Shown here piece by piece: positions 16,953 through 24,489 of a DNA stretch of 60,614 nucleotides. Position numbers and translations under genes: made by a program. The notes under the pieces are model-generated. The model had not been told where the DNA came from, made no database searches, and was given only the letters and a program-made list of their open reading frames with translations. Position 1 is the first letter of the stretch; every line of letters begins with the position of its first letter. The stretch is from Marichromatium gracile (GTDB taxonomy: Bacteria > Pseudomonadota > Gammaproteobacteria > Chromatiales > Chromatiaceae): NCBI RefSeq assembly GCF_004343155.1, contig NZ_SMDC01000017.1:1-60614 (forward strand). Direction: 5' to 3'.

Positions 16953-18067
16953 CGTCGCGCGACCTCTTGCGCCAAGACCTCGTGATCGCCGCAGATCTCG
17001 ACTGGACCGACGATGCCGGCGCGCTCCATTTCATCCATCAGTCGCGCTGCGCGGTTGCGGTCGATCTCGAGTTCGTGCCCTAGCTCGAAGGCTGAGATGT
17101 AGCGGGTCTTTGTGACGATCTGCACCGCCTCGTCGAGCAGTGGGTCGGTGGCCTCGGAGTCTCCGGCGCGCACCTCGCCGAACCCGAACACCGTCTCAAG
17201 CCGCGCGAGCAGGTTGCGCATCTGCAGCGCGAACAGCGCGAACTCGGCCTCAAAGCGTGCCGCCGGGTCCTCGATCTCGTCGTCGAGGGTGTCGAGCAGC
17301 CCCTCGGTCATGCGCAGCCGCTTCAGAGACAGGTCGTCGGCGAGGGTGAAGCTGAAGCGCTCGTCCCAGGTCAGCGCAAGCTTGACCGCGCGCTTGCCGG
17401 TGCGCAGGTGGGCGAGCGCCTCGTCGCTGGTGGGGTCGCCGCCGCTGATCCGCACCACGTCGGCCTCGTCGCTGGGGTCGCGCAGCTCGCAGGCGTCACC
17501 GGCGACGAAGTCGGCCGGGGCGCTGTCCTCGAGCAGCCAGCGCGAGAGCACCTCGGCGGGGTGCTCGCCCGGCGCCGGCAGCAGCGCCGACAGGCCGCCC
17601 AGGGTCTCGCGCAGCAGCGAGACGACATCCTCGGCCTGCTTCTCGGTGGCCGCGTCGATCACCATCCAGCCGCTCTTGGTATCGATATAGGCGAGGGTGT
17701 GGCGCGAGCGGGTGAAGGCGCGCGGCAGCATCTCGTCGACGATCTGCTCGCGCAGACGGCGCCGCTCGGTGCGACCGACCTCACGCGACTCGCCGGCCTC
17801 GATCTCGCCGATACGCTCCTCCAGCGCCTCCTTCACCGCCGCCGTCGGCAGCAGACGCTCCTGCTTGCGCGCGCAGATCAGCAGGCAGCCCTCGAGGGGA
17901 TGGACCAGCGCGCCGCCGTCTTCGCCGAGCGGCGCGCTCCAGCCCATGGTCGCGGTCTCCAGCGGACCACAGGGGCGGAACCTGCGCCCGTCGAGCTGGG
18001 CCTCGAGTTCCTGGCCGTCGATGCGGACGGGCTGTTCGAGGCGATAGAGTCTGGCGTTCTTGAACAT
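16949..18067 (-). CDS. rdgC: RdgC-like protein fused to an FtsK-gamma winged-helix domain
   Basis: Encodes 372 aa from ATG 18067 with AAGGAG upstream. The first roughly 300 residues match RdgC (MFKNARLYRL..., GWSAPLGEDGGALVHPLEGC), a ring-shaped DNA-binding protein that limits RecA loading. RdgC normally ends near 303 aa. Here the last 65 residues read DPLLDEAVQIVTKTRYISAF and then RNRAARLMDEMERAGIVGPV, matching the FtsK gamma domain that reads KOPS DNA motifs. The phage recombination operon context fits control of homologous recombination. The fusion could give RdgC sequence-directed loading (inference). Confidence 0.85.
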   Translation of the reverse strand: MFKNARLYRLEQPVRIDGQELEAQLDGRRFRPCGPLETATMGWSAPLGEDGGALVHPLEGCLLICARKQERLLPTAAVKEALEERIGEIEAGESREVGRTERRRLREQIVDEMLPRAFTRSRHTLAYIDTKSGWMVIDAATEKQAEDVVSLLRETLGGLSALLPAPGEHPAEVLSRWLLEDSAPADFVAGDACELRDPSDEADVVRISGGDPTSDEALAHLRTGKRAVKLALTWDERFSFTLADDLSLKRLRMTEGLLDTLDDEIEDPAARFEAEFALFALQMRNLLARLETVFGFGEVRAGDSEATDPLLDEAVQIVTKTRYISAFELGHELEIDRNRAARLMDEMERAGIVGPVEICGDHEVLAQEVARR

Positions 18068-18114
18068 GATTGGCTCCTTGCCCGGCTCGGCGCCGGGCAC
18101 GCTGATGAGTGGGG

Positions 18115-19521
18115 TCAGGTCCGCGCCGCGCGCGCCTCCAGGTACGCGCACCGCTCGTTTGCTGCGCGCCTGATCTGGTCGCCTCGCGCGACGCTAGGGT
18201 TGATGTCGCGCGACAGATCAACCCACTCATCGACCGTATCGGAGTCCTCCGCGGCGGAGATGCCGGCCAGGATGCGGTCGATGGTGAGCGGCGGCGCGCC
18301 CGGTTGGTCCTGGGTCTGAGCCTGGCCGATCTCATCGGATGGCGGATTGGTGGTCAGGTCGCCCTCATCCATCAGCTCCCGCTCGATCCGCTCGACCAGC
18401 GCCGGGTCGACACCGCGCTTGCGCCGCCACGCCCCGTCGGCCGTGCGAGCTCGGCTCGACGAGTGGATGCGCTCATCCCACGGGATGCCGCGGGCGTCGA
18501 CGCCACTATCTCCGTCGTCGAGGTTGTCGTCGGGCTCCTGCGGCGCCTGCTCGGGAGCGGTGACCGATGCGGCATTGCTCGGCGACGAAGCCGCGTCAGC
18601 GCTGGTGCTGGGGTGGTGACCGGCGGCCTGTCCGGGGTCGCCCACCTCCGGGCTCTGGGGCGCAACCGATGGCTGCTGGCTGCCAATGCTCTGAAATGAG
18701 CGAGGCGCCCGCTCATCGTCGCGCCGATTGAAAAAATCAGAAGCGCTGGCCGTACCAGTCTTGATCGAGTTGTAGACGCTGGCCAGATCGGCGAGATCAT
18801 CCGACAGCACCTTATCGAGCGACTTCCCGAGATAGGTGGACAGGTGCGCTTCAGTGACTCCAAACCCCTTGAACGCGGTGATCATCTTGCGCACGCGGTC
18901 AGAGATCGGCTCGGCGCTGTTGCCGGCGAGCGTTTGCCGGCAGCGCTCCACGGCCGCGTCGACCAGATCCGGGGGCAGAATGGCCAGAATGCGGGCGCGA
19001 AGGCGACGGCCGCCCTGGTTGGCGGTTAGCTCGTAGATGTCGCGCTCGTCGGACAGCGCCTTGCCGCCGCCCTTGGTGTCGCGGATGTGGCGGACGGTGA
19101 ATTTCTGGCTGGAACAGGTGTTGGTCTCCAGATCCCAGCAATAGGCTTCCATCTCCGACACGCCGCCCTTGCGCGACAGCTCGCGGATGCCGTAGTCCAG
19201 GTTCCCCCAGCAGCGGGCCAGTTCTTCAGCAAGCCGGATCGACGGGCCGCGCACGGTCTGACCGCCGCGAGGGAACGCATACTCGGCGCTGGAGGCCAAA
19301 CTCGGGCGCGAGCAGGACTCCATGACGCGATCGAAGGCGCGGGCTTGGTCGCGCGGAAAGCGCTTGGCGATGATCAGCTTCCCCTGGGCCTCCGCGATGG
19401 CGCGCTCTGACTCGATCGTGACGGTGCCAGCGTTGGTGTGCTCTGGCATGTGAGCGCGCGCAAACGGGTTGGCCGGCGCAGCTGGCTGGTGGGTGGTGGC
19501 GTTTGCGAGTTCAGTGGTCAT
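18115..19521 (-). CDS. Phage early protein, candidate recombination/annealing partner
   Basis: Encodes 468 aa. The N-terminal 260 residues look folded (SERAIAEAQGKLIIAKRFPR, FPRGGQTVRGPSIRLAEELA, LGKSLDKVLSDDLADLASVY); the rest is a disordered linker and a short charged C-terminal part. I have no confident family name. It lies directly upstream of rdgC and 9 bp downstream of the exonuclease, the usual place of a RecT/Erf/Bet-type annealing protein, so that role is suggested by context only. Confidence 0.75.
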   Translation of the reverse strand: MTTELANATTHQPAAPANPFARAHMPEHTNAGTVTIESERAIAEAQGKLIIAKRFPRDQARAFDRVMESCSRPSLASSAEYAFPRGGQTVRGPSIRLAEELARCWGNLDYGIRELSRKGGVSEMEAYCWDLETNTCSSQKFTVRHIRDTKGGGKALSDERDIYELTANQGGRRLRARILAILPPDLVDAAVERCRQTLAGNSAEPISDRVRKMITAFKGFGVTEAHLSTYLGKSLDKVLSDDLADLASVYNSIKTGTASASDFFNRRDDERAPRSFQSIGSQQPSVAPQSPEVGDPGQAAGHHPSTSADAASSPSNAASVTAPEQAPQEPDDNLDDGDSGVDARGIPWDERIHSSSRARTADGAWRRKRGVDPALVERIERELMDEGDLTTNPPSDEIGQAQTQDQPGAPPLTIDRILAGISAAEDSDTVDEWVDLSRDINPSVARGDQIRRAANERCAYLEARAART

Positions 19522-19530
19522 GTCGGATCC

Positions 19531-20352
19531 TCAGTTGTAACGGGCGGGTACGGATAGCTTCTGGACGCCGGGCCAATCGCCGGTGCGCTCACAGGAGGCG
19601 ATCATGGCGAGATCGGCGCGGTACTCGGCTCGGGCACGCTCAATGGCGTCGCGGTCCAGCTCGAAGACCCTGACCGGGTAGCGCCCCATCTCTCGGCGCT
19701 TGCCGACAACCAAGAAAAGGAAGGCGTCGAGGGGCTCACCGGTCACCTCGGCGAGGCCGTCGGAGTAGAACGCCTCCTGGACGTCGTAGCGGTAGTCGCG
19801 TACGGACCAATGGAATTTGCTGATGTCGTCAGTGGTCTTGACGTCGGCGACGACCCGGTACATGGGCGCCCACCAGTCTGGGCGGCACCGGCACAGCAGC
19901 CCGGTCTCGACGTCACGCCAGTACACCGAGCGCTCAGCCACCCCGGAGCGCAACTGCAACAGTGCGGCAGCCTCAGGGTGTGCCAGCACGGACTGGCGCA
20001 TCTCCTCCAGGGTCTCGCGCTCCTCCAGCGTCAGCGCGATACGCCCGTCGAGCTGGGCCTCGAACTCGGCCCAGCGCGCCTTGTCTGCGTTCGAGCGCCG
20101 CCCGCAATCCGGCCCGACCGCATAGCGCTGGTCGAACTCGGTCGGTTCGAGCAGTAGGGTATGGATCGCGCTGCCCGCGTGAGCCGCGCCGCTGTATGAG
20201 CGCGGCGCCTGCCGCGCCCACTGCAGCAGTGCCGGCGCCTGGTGCGCGAGATCGAGCTGGCTCTTCGAGATACCGGGCCCGGAGTGGTAAGCCTCGTTCG
20301 GGATGTCGTAGACACCGGTGGCCTCATTGGCAGCGATCGCTACCGCACTCAC
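19531..20352 (-). CDS. PD-(D/E)XK exonuclease (RecE/exodeoxyribonuclease VIII-like)
   Basis: Encodes 273 aa from a GTG. The beginning GVYDIPNEAYHSGPGISKSQ and GSAIHTLLLEPTEFD are typical of RecE C-terminal nuclease proteins. The metal site is seen in LLCRCRPDWW and RVVADVKTTDD (D-x-K), with a downstream QEAFYSDGL. It should resect double-stranded DNA 5' to 3' to feed single-strand annealing. It is coupled to the tiny upstream gene by GTGA. Confidence 0.85.
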   Translation of the reverse strand: MSAVAIAANEATGVYDIPNEAYHSGPGISKSQLDLAHQAPALLQWARQAPRSYSGAAHAGSAIHTLLLEPTEFDQRYAVGPDCGRRSNADKARWAEFEAQLDGRIALTLEERETLEEMRQSVLAHPEAAALLQLRSGVAERSVYWRDVETGLLCRCRPDWWAPMYRVVADVKTTDDISKFHWSVRDYRYDVQEAFYSDGLAEVTGEPLDAFLFLVVGKRREMGRYPVRVFELDRDAIERARAEYRADLAMIASCERTGDWPGVQKLSVPARYN

Positions 20353-20468
20353 GCCCCACCTCCCGCCACCATCACGACCAGCGGCAGTGCACCCACCAGC
20401 GTCGCGGCGACGCCAATACCCAACGCCCGATCAGCCCGGGCGAGCAGCTCCATCAGATCAGGCCGCAT
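20349..20468 (-). CDS. Tiny membrane protein
   Basis: Encodes 39 aa with one hydrophobic segment (IGVAATLVGALPLVVMVAGG). Start ATG 20468; its stop overlaps the exonuclease GTG. It is embedded in a chain of overlapping genes, which supports it being translated. Function unknown. Confidence 0.45.
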   Translation of the reverse strand: MRPDLMELLARADRALGIGVAATLVGALPLVVMVAGGGA

Positions 20469-20787
20469 CACGCACCTCCCGCCCCGTCACATCAGGGATA
20501 TCAGCCAGCAGTCGAGCGCACAGCTCGGTCACGCCCTGCAGTGCGGCAGCGCAGTGATAGACGCAGTCCTCGTCGAGGGCGCCGGCGGGTGCGACCTGGC
20601 GGGCGCGGTGCAGACCGATGGCGATGTCGAGCGCCGAGACGACCTCGTCGCGCAGCGCAGGGATCGGCCAGCTCGACCGCGCGAACTCGTCGCCAGCCTC
20701 GCTGCAGCCAGCCCGGTCGAGACACGCCTCGGCGTCATCCTCGAACCCATGCCCGGCGATCATCCGCCGGAGATCATCGATAGCCAT
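20458..20787 (-). CDS. Hypothetical phage protein
   Basis: Encodes 109 aa, acidic, helical (MAIDDLRRMIAGHGFEDDAE..., LHRARQVAPAGALDEDCVYH). It overlaps the next tiny gene by 11 bp. No recognised domain. Confidence 0.6.
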   Translation of the reverse strand: MAIDDLRRMIAGHGFEDDAEACLDRAGCSEAGDEFARSSWPIPALRDEVVSALDIAIGLHRARQVAPAGALDEDCVYHCAAALQGVTELCARLLADIPDVTGREVRDAA

Positions 20788-20790
20788 CTC

Positions 20791-20997
20791 TCAGGCCCTC
20801 CACGTGAGCCGCACGCCGGAGACGCGGGCGGCATGGTCGTTGGTTTCGCGCAGCCGCAGCCGCCGCGGATCAGGGGCGCGATCGACGCGCACCATCGGGC
20901 TGCCCGCATGCGCCGTGGCTGCGATGACGCGGCAGCCGCAGCGAGCAGCGAGCCCGCAGAGCGCGATGGCGGTATAGGCGTCGCTCCGAGCGCTCAT
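20791..20997 (-). CDS. Hypothetical small phage protein
   Basis: Encodes 68 aa from ATG 20995-20997 (MSARSDAYTAIALCGLAARC...). The start overlaps the upstream stop as ATGA. Three cysteines lie in the first 25 residues. No domain recognised. Confidence 0.5.
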   Translation of the reverse strand: MSARSDAYTAIALCGLAARCGCRVIAATAHAGSPMVRVDRAPDPRRLRLRETNDHAARVSGVRLTWRA

Positions 20998-21095
20998 GAC
21001 GTGAGCCTCCATGTGATGAGAGCGATGGCTACCTGCAGGGCGATCGAGACGCCGAGCAGGAGCGTCCAGGTGGAGATCAGGCGCAGACGGGTCAT
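20994..21095 (-). CDS. Tiny membrane protein
   Basis: Encodes 33 aa, nearly all one membrane helix (LISTWTLLLGVSIALQVAIA). Both ends overlap neighbours by four bases, which is good evidence that it is a real, coupled gene although very short. Confidence 0.5.
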   Translation of the reverse strand: MTRLRLISTWTLLLGVSIALQVAIALITWRLTS

Positions 21096-21298
21096 GCCGC
21101 CGCCTCCAGCGAGCGCTCTACCGCGGCGCCAATTTGCTCGCGAGCGCTCTTGAGCGAGGCCAGCGCCTCGGAGAGGTGCAAGGGCGCCTGGTCGTCGCCC
21201 TCCTCGGCCATGACAACCATTGCGACGCGGATGCGGCGTTCGGCCTGGTCGACGACATCGAGGCAGAAATCGCGCTGAGAGTCGTAGCGGTCGCTCAT
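21092..21298 (-). CDS. Hypothetical phage protein
   Basis: Encodes 68 aa, helical and acidic (MSDRYDSQRDFCLDVVDQAE, then LSEALASLKSAREQIGAAVE). Coupled by ATGA at both ends. Function unknown. Confidence 0.55.
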   Translation of the reverse strand: MSDRYDSQRDFCLDVVDQAERRIRVAMVVMAEEGDDQAPLHLSEALASLKSAREQIGAAVERSLEAAA

Positions 21299-21564
21299 GC
21301 CGCATCCCCTCCCGGCCGCCCCGGGCGCGACGGCGGCCAGCGACGCGCCGGGCGGCGCAGCGGCAGGACGTTGTGACCGGCGGCCTGCGACCGAGTGCGC
21401 GGCAGTGGCGGGAGCGCAGCGCGCTCGGCGTCACTCAGCGTGCGATCGACGGCGACGATGCCGCCTGCGCCGTCCTGGCGGACGTCGGCGCAGACCTCGC
21501 GCAGCCACGCAGCGATCTCGGCGGCGGAGCGCTGGTCTGCGACATGGATCGTGATCGTGTGCAT
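21295..21564 (-). CDS. Hypothetical phage protein
   Basis: Encodes 89 aa from ATG 21564 (MHTITIHVADQRSAAEIAAW...), an alternating pattern suggesting a small alpha/beta domain, then a basic proline-rich tail. GGAG lies upstream and the stop is coupled to the next gene. Confidence 0.5.
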   Translation of the reverse strand: MHTITIHVADQRSAAEIAAWLREVCADVRQDGAGGIVAVDRTLSDAERAALPPLPRTRSQAAGHNVLPLRRPARRWPPSRPGRPGGDAA

Positions 21565-21566
21565 GG

Positions 21567-21716
21567 CTATCTCCGGTTCCTCTTGGCGAGTGCCCGCTGC
21601 CGGGCGATCTCGCACTGGCGCTCGTTGGGGAGGTTGACCCGCTCGCGCTCGGCGCGGCGGTGCGCCTTGGCGCGGGCCATCGTCGGGGTGAGGCGTGGTG
21701 CTCCGGCGAGGCTCAT
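21567..21716 (-). CDS. Very small basic protein
   Basis: Encodes 49 aa with many Arg/Lys residues (ARAKAHRRAERERVNLPNER). ATG overlaps the upstream stop (ATGA). May bind nucleic acid; no family recognised. Confidence 0.4.
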   Translation of the reverse strand: MSLAGAPRLTPTMARAKAHRRAERERVNLPNERQCEIARQRALAKRNRR

Positions 21717-22159
21717 GCCGCGGCCCTCCGCTCCAGCGGCAGGCCGCCCTGCCGCGAGGCATACCGCCGCTCGACCCGCTGATGCACCTCGGCGCGCAGC
21801 GCTTGCCTCAACGCATCAACATCTCGGGCGAGCTGAGCCAGCTTGGTGTCGTCGAGGTTGCGGTGGTCCTTGATCAGTACCTGGACCGCGTCGACGGCCT
21901 CGGCCAGCTCGACGGCGGCGCAGTTCGGGCACTCACGCGTCTCGGTCTGCCAGTGGCGCTCCCAGACGTGGCCGCAGAAACCACAGACGGCAGCGAAGAC
22001 GCCGTCTCCGAGATGCCAGAAGGCGTGATCGGTGCCAGCCGCGTAGCACGGGCCTTCAGCGCCAGGGAAGCGAGCCAGCAGCTCTTCTTCGGTGCTGATC
22101 TTGGCGAGCTGGTCGGACTTGTGGTCGTGCTCGGCGTAGGGGTTGTCGTCGGGGTGCAT
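21713..22159 (-). CDS. Hypothetical phage protein with a zinc-ribbon-like motif
   Basis: Encodes 148 aa. CGFC and CPNC pairs about 20 residues apart (AAVCGFCGHVWERHW, TRECPNCAAVEL) suggest a zinc ribbon, followed by a helical C-terminus. It is the first gene of the minus-strand early operon, about 40 bp downstream of the strong promoter at 22204-22232. Confidence 0.65.
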   Translation of the reverse strand: MHPDDNPYAEHDHKSDQLAKISTEEELLARFPGAEGPCYAAGTDHAFWHLGDGVFAAVCGFCGHVWERHWQTETRECPNCAAVELAEAVDAVQVLIKDHRNLDDTKLAQLARDVDALRQALRAEVHQRVERRYASRQGGLPLERRAAA

Positions 22160-22203
22160 GGTGGTCTCCCTCGGTTGGCTGCTTGGGGCGGCTGTTGAGA
22201 GTG

Positions 22204-22244
22204 AAGATAGCTTTTGCTAAATATTGAGTCAATAGCAAAAGCTA
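22204..22244 (-). promoter_or_regulatory. PL-like promoter with two repressor operators
   Basis: On the minus strand: -35 TTGACT (22227-22232), a 17-bp spacer, -10 TATCTT (22204-22209). Two operator dyads, TAGCTTTTGCTA (22208-22219) and TAGCAAAAGCTA (22233-22244), start 25 bp apart and cover the -10 and the upstream edge of the -35. The same TAGC-N4-GCTA pattern occurs at the CI/Cro promoters, so CI should silence this operon in the lysogen. Confidence 0.8.
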
Positions 22245-22281
22245 AATTCTTGAAATCGCGCTTCTTGGTCTATCCAAGAAA

Positions 22282-22309
22282 TTGACGCTGACGGCGCAGT
22301 GGGTAGACT
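22282..22309 (+). promoter_or_regulatory. Putative promoter of the HicA-HicB fusion gene
   Basis: TTGACG (22282-22287), a 16-bp spacer and TAGACT (22304-22309). Transcription would start within a base or two of the ATG at 22317, and no Shine-Dalgarno is visible, so the mRNA may be leaderless. Confidence 0.5.
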
Positions 22310-22316
22310 CCACACC

Positions 22317-22772
22317 ATGAAAAGCGCCGAAGTGATCAAGCGGCTGCAGGCCGACGGGTGGGAGCTGGTGAGGGTGAAGGGCTCCCACCACCAGTTTCGC
22401 CGCCCCGGTCAGGCTGGGCTGGTGACGGTGCCCGATCTGGCGGGCTGCTTCTCGGCGGGCGAGTCGCTCGACGCGGCCATCGAGGCTGCGCGGGAGGCGA
22501 TCGACGCCCATGTCGAGCTATTGATGGAGGAGGGGGCCGATATCCCGAGCACGCGCCCCCTGGCCGAGCACCAGGCAAACCCCGATCTGGCCGGGGCGGT
22601 GTGGGCGTTTGTCGATGTGCCGGTGGAGCGCTATTTCGGCCCGGCGGAGAAGATCAACATCACGGTGCCGCGCAGGCTGCTGCGCAGCATCGACGCTCAC
22701 GCCAAGGCACGGCATCTGAGCCGCTCGGCGTTTCTTGCGCAGGCGGCGCGGGAGGCGATGGGGCGGGGGTAA
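22317..22772 (+). CDS. Single-chain HicA-HicB fusion (toxin N-terminus joined to antitoxin)
   Basis: Encodes 151 aa. Residues 1-38 are HicA mRNA-interferase sequence (MKSAEVIKRLQADGWELVRV, then GSHHQF with the conserved histidine). At VTVPDLAGCF the frame passes into HicB sequence (AGCFSAGESLDAAIEAAREA) and ends in a ribbon-helix-helix DNA-binding domain (KINITVPRRLLRSIDAHAKA). The C-terminal third of HicA and the N-terminus of HicB are missing, as if a deletion joined the two genes at a shared VP sequence. The product may be a non-toxic regulator or anti-toxin-like protein. It lies between the PL-like operators and the repressor genes. Confidence 0.75.
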   Translation: MKSAEVIKRLQADGWELVRVKGSHHQFRRPGQAGLVTVPDLAGCFSAGESLDAAIEAAREAIDAHVELLMEEGADIPSTRPLAEHQANPDLAGAVWAFVDVPVERYFGPAEKINITVPRRLLRSIDAHAKARHLSRSAFLAQAAREAMGRG

Positions 22773-22918
22773 GGCTAGAGGCTACATCAAGCCTTCAAGC
22801 TATGAGCGACAACGACTTGCCGCCCTCTCCCTTTCGGGGGAACGCCAATCTCGTCGAGTGCCGAGTTGAACCGGGCTGAGAAGGCCTGTCGCTCATCTTG
22901 CATGACCAAGAGATGACC

Positions 22919-23356
22919 TTACCCGGCTGCTCGGCGATTCTCGAGAAGCTCCTTCAAGAGCCGGTCGTAGTACGATTTTTTCTCACCAAGATCATGCACA
23001 AGCTGGTCGATCTCGCTTTGAGGGAAGCCCTCCAGCAGCCTGATGATCGCCTGATATTTCGCCGGCAGTTCCGATAGTCGCGGATCGTCTCCCGGGTCGT
23101 TCGCGGGGGTTGCTGGTGGTTGCTCGTGTCGCGGCTGCTCCTCCATCTCTCCGCGCCCATATAGCAGCCACTCCTGGCGTATGTGCAGATAGCTGCACAC
23201 CCGAACAAGGTTCTCCCCCTTCAGGTTCTTGATGCCGCCATGCAACCAGCCGTGCACCGTTGGCGGTTTCACGTCGACGGCGCGTGAGAGCTCTGCCGGC
23301 GACTTTTCGCGCGCAGTCAGGGCGTCTCGGAGGCGCTCATTCCAAGTCGTTTTCAT
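22919..23356 (-). CDS. XRE-family HTH regulator
   Basis: Encodes 145 aa. The N-terminal HTH is clear: RLRDALTAREKSPAELSRAV, DVKPPTVHGWLHGG, then CSYLHIRQEWLLYGRGEM, typical of lambda-CI-like N-terminal domains. No peptidase domain follows; the C-terminus is helical (LPAKYQAIIRLLEGFPQSEI). It lies just downstream of the full CI-like repressor, so the two are probably a repressor pair. The gap 22773-22918 shows no gene. Confidence 0.8.
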   Translation of the reverse strand: MKTTWNERLRDALTAREKSPAELSRAVDVKPPTVHGWLHGGIKNLKGENLVRVCSYLHIRQEWLLYGRGEMEEQPRHEQPPATPANDPGDDPRLSELPAKYQAIIRLLEGFPQSEIDQLVHDLGEKKSYYDRLLKELLENRRAAG

Positions 23357-23384
23357 GTAGGGAAGCCCAGGGCCTCAAGAAAGA

Positions 23385-24158
23385 CTACACCCCACCCGCA
23401 CGCCACACCACCCGCCCGATCACATGCACCTGCCCGTTCTGATCCTTCGGCGGGATGATCTCCTCGGGGTAGCGACCGGCGTTATCCGAGCGCAGGATCA
23501 GTGAACCGTCGTAGCGCCGGAACAGCCGCTTGACGCGCAGCTCGTGGCCATAGCGGATCGCGTAGACCTGCCCATCTCGGATGTCGTCACCGGCCGTGTC
23601 GATGTCGATCAGCAGCACGTCGCCGTCGCAGATGCTCGGCTCCATGCTGTCGCCCTTGGCGTAGACCACCACCGCGTTGCTCGGGCGCACCCCGGTCTGG
23701 CGTGCCCAGTCGGAGGTGAAGGCCAGCGGCGGCGCTTCCTCTTCCTCGAACACCAGGTTGCCGTTGCCCGCCGAGAAGGCGACGCGGCGGCGCGGGATCA
23801 ACACGTACTGCCCCTCGGGCAGGTCCGCCGGGTCGTCCCAGACGACGATCGGGTGGATGACCGTGCCTGTTATGGCTGCGGTCAGGCCAGGGAGCTCGCA
23901 GCGGGGCAAGTCGGCGGTGCTGGTCGTGTCGCAGGCCTCAGCGGCCTGATGTCGCTCATCGAGCCAGCCGCGGTTGCAGTTGAGTCGAGCCTCAATCTTG
24001 CGTGCGGTACGTTCACCAATGCCTCGCTTCCCCGTCAGCATCTGGTTGATGTAGGCGGGTGCGAGGTCGGCTTTTTCTGCGAGCGCACGCTGAGAGCCGG
24101 CCGCGCTAACCAGTCGCTTCAGGTTCTGCTGGCGAACTTCTGTGATGTTTTCGTGCAT
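23385..24158 (-). CDS. CI-like phage repressor with S24 peptidase domain
   Basis: Encodes 257 aa from ATG 24158. N-terminal HTH: LKRLVSAAGSQRALAEKADL and APAYINQMLTGKRGIGERTA. C-terminal LexA/S24 domain with the Ser in AKGDSMEPSICDGDV and the Lys in GHELRVKRLFRR, so it can autocleave after DNA damage. No Shine-Dalgarno is visible and the start lies right next to operator 24170-24181, so a leaderless transcript like lambda cI from PRM is possible. It represses the lytic promoters via TAGC-N4-GCTA sites (inference). Confidence 0.9.
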   Translation of the reverse strand: MHENITEVRQQNLKRLVSAAGSQRALAEKADLAPAYINQMLTGKRGIGERTARKIEARLNCNRGWLDERHQAAEACDTTSTADLPRCELPGLTAAITGTVIHPIVVWDDPADLPEGQYVLIPRRRVAFSAGNGNLVFEEEEAPPLAFTSDWARQTGVRPSNAVVVYAKGDSMEPSICDGDVLLIDIDTAGDDIRDGQVYAIRYGHELRVKRLFRRYDGSLILRSDNAGRYPEEIIPPKDQNGQVHVIGRVVWRAGGV

Positions 24159-24169
24159 ATGCACGACGT

Positions 24170-24236
24170 TAGCAATAGCTAACTGTCTAGCAAATGAGCA
24201 TCTGCTATTGTCGTGACGTTTAGCATATGCTATATG
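24170..24236. promoter_or_regulatory. PR/PRM-like switch region with three operators
   Basis: Dyads TAGCAATAGCTA (24170-24181), GAGCATCTGCTA (24196-24207, one degenerate arm) and TAGCATATGCTA (24221-24232) are spaced 26 and 25 bp, as in a lambda right operator. On the plus strand TTGTCG (24208-24213), a 17-bp spacer and TATATG (24231-24236) form a cro promoter overlapping the third site. A weak minus-strand promoter (TTGCTA and TAACGT) can be drawn for the repressor. Confidence 0.8.
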
Positions 24237-24243
24237 TTGCGGC

Positions 24244-24465
24244 ATGAGACTCCTTGACTACTACAAATCGCTGTCAACGCCTGAGCGAGAGGCATTTGCA
24301 GGACGGATCGGGACAAGCTTGGCGTACCTCACGCAACTGGCCTACGGGCATCGGCGTCCAGGTGGCCGGCTTACGTTAGCGATTCTCCAAGAAGCTCATG
24401 GGGCCATTGATCCCTCACCCGACAGCTTCGGCCCTCCACGCTCTCAGACACCCCGCGCCGCCTAA
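24244..24465 (+). CDS. Cro-like repressor
   Basis: Encodes 73 aa. LLDYYKSLSTPEREAFAGRI followed by GTSLAYLTQLAYGHRRPGGR is a Cro/CI-type HTH. It is divergent from the repressor gene, and the predicted transcription start lies at the ATG, so the message may be leaderless. Expected role: shut off repressor synthesis and commit to lysis. Confidence 0.85.
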   Translation: MRLLDYYKSLSTPEREAFAGRIGTSLAYLTQLAYGHRRPGGRLTLAILQEAHGAIDPSPDSFGPPRSQTPRAA

Positions 24466-24489
24466 CCCACCAAGGAGATAGACATGACC

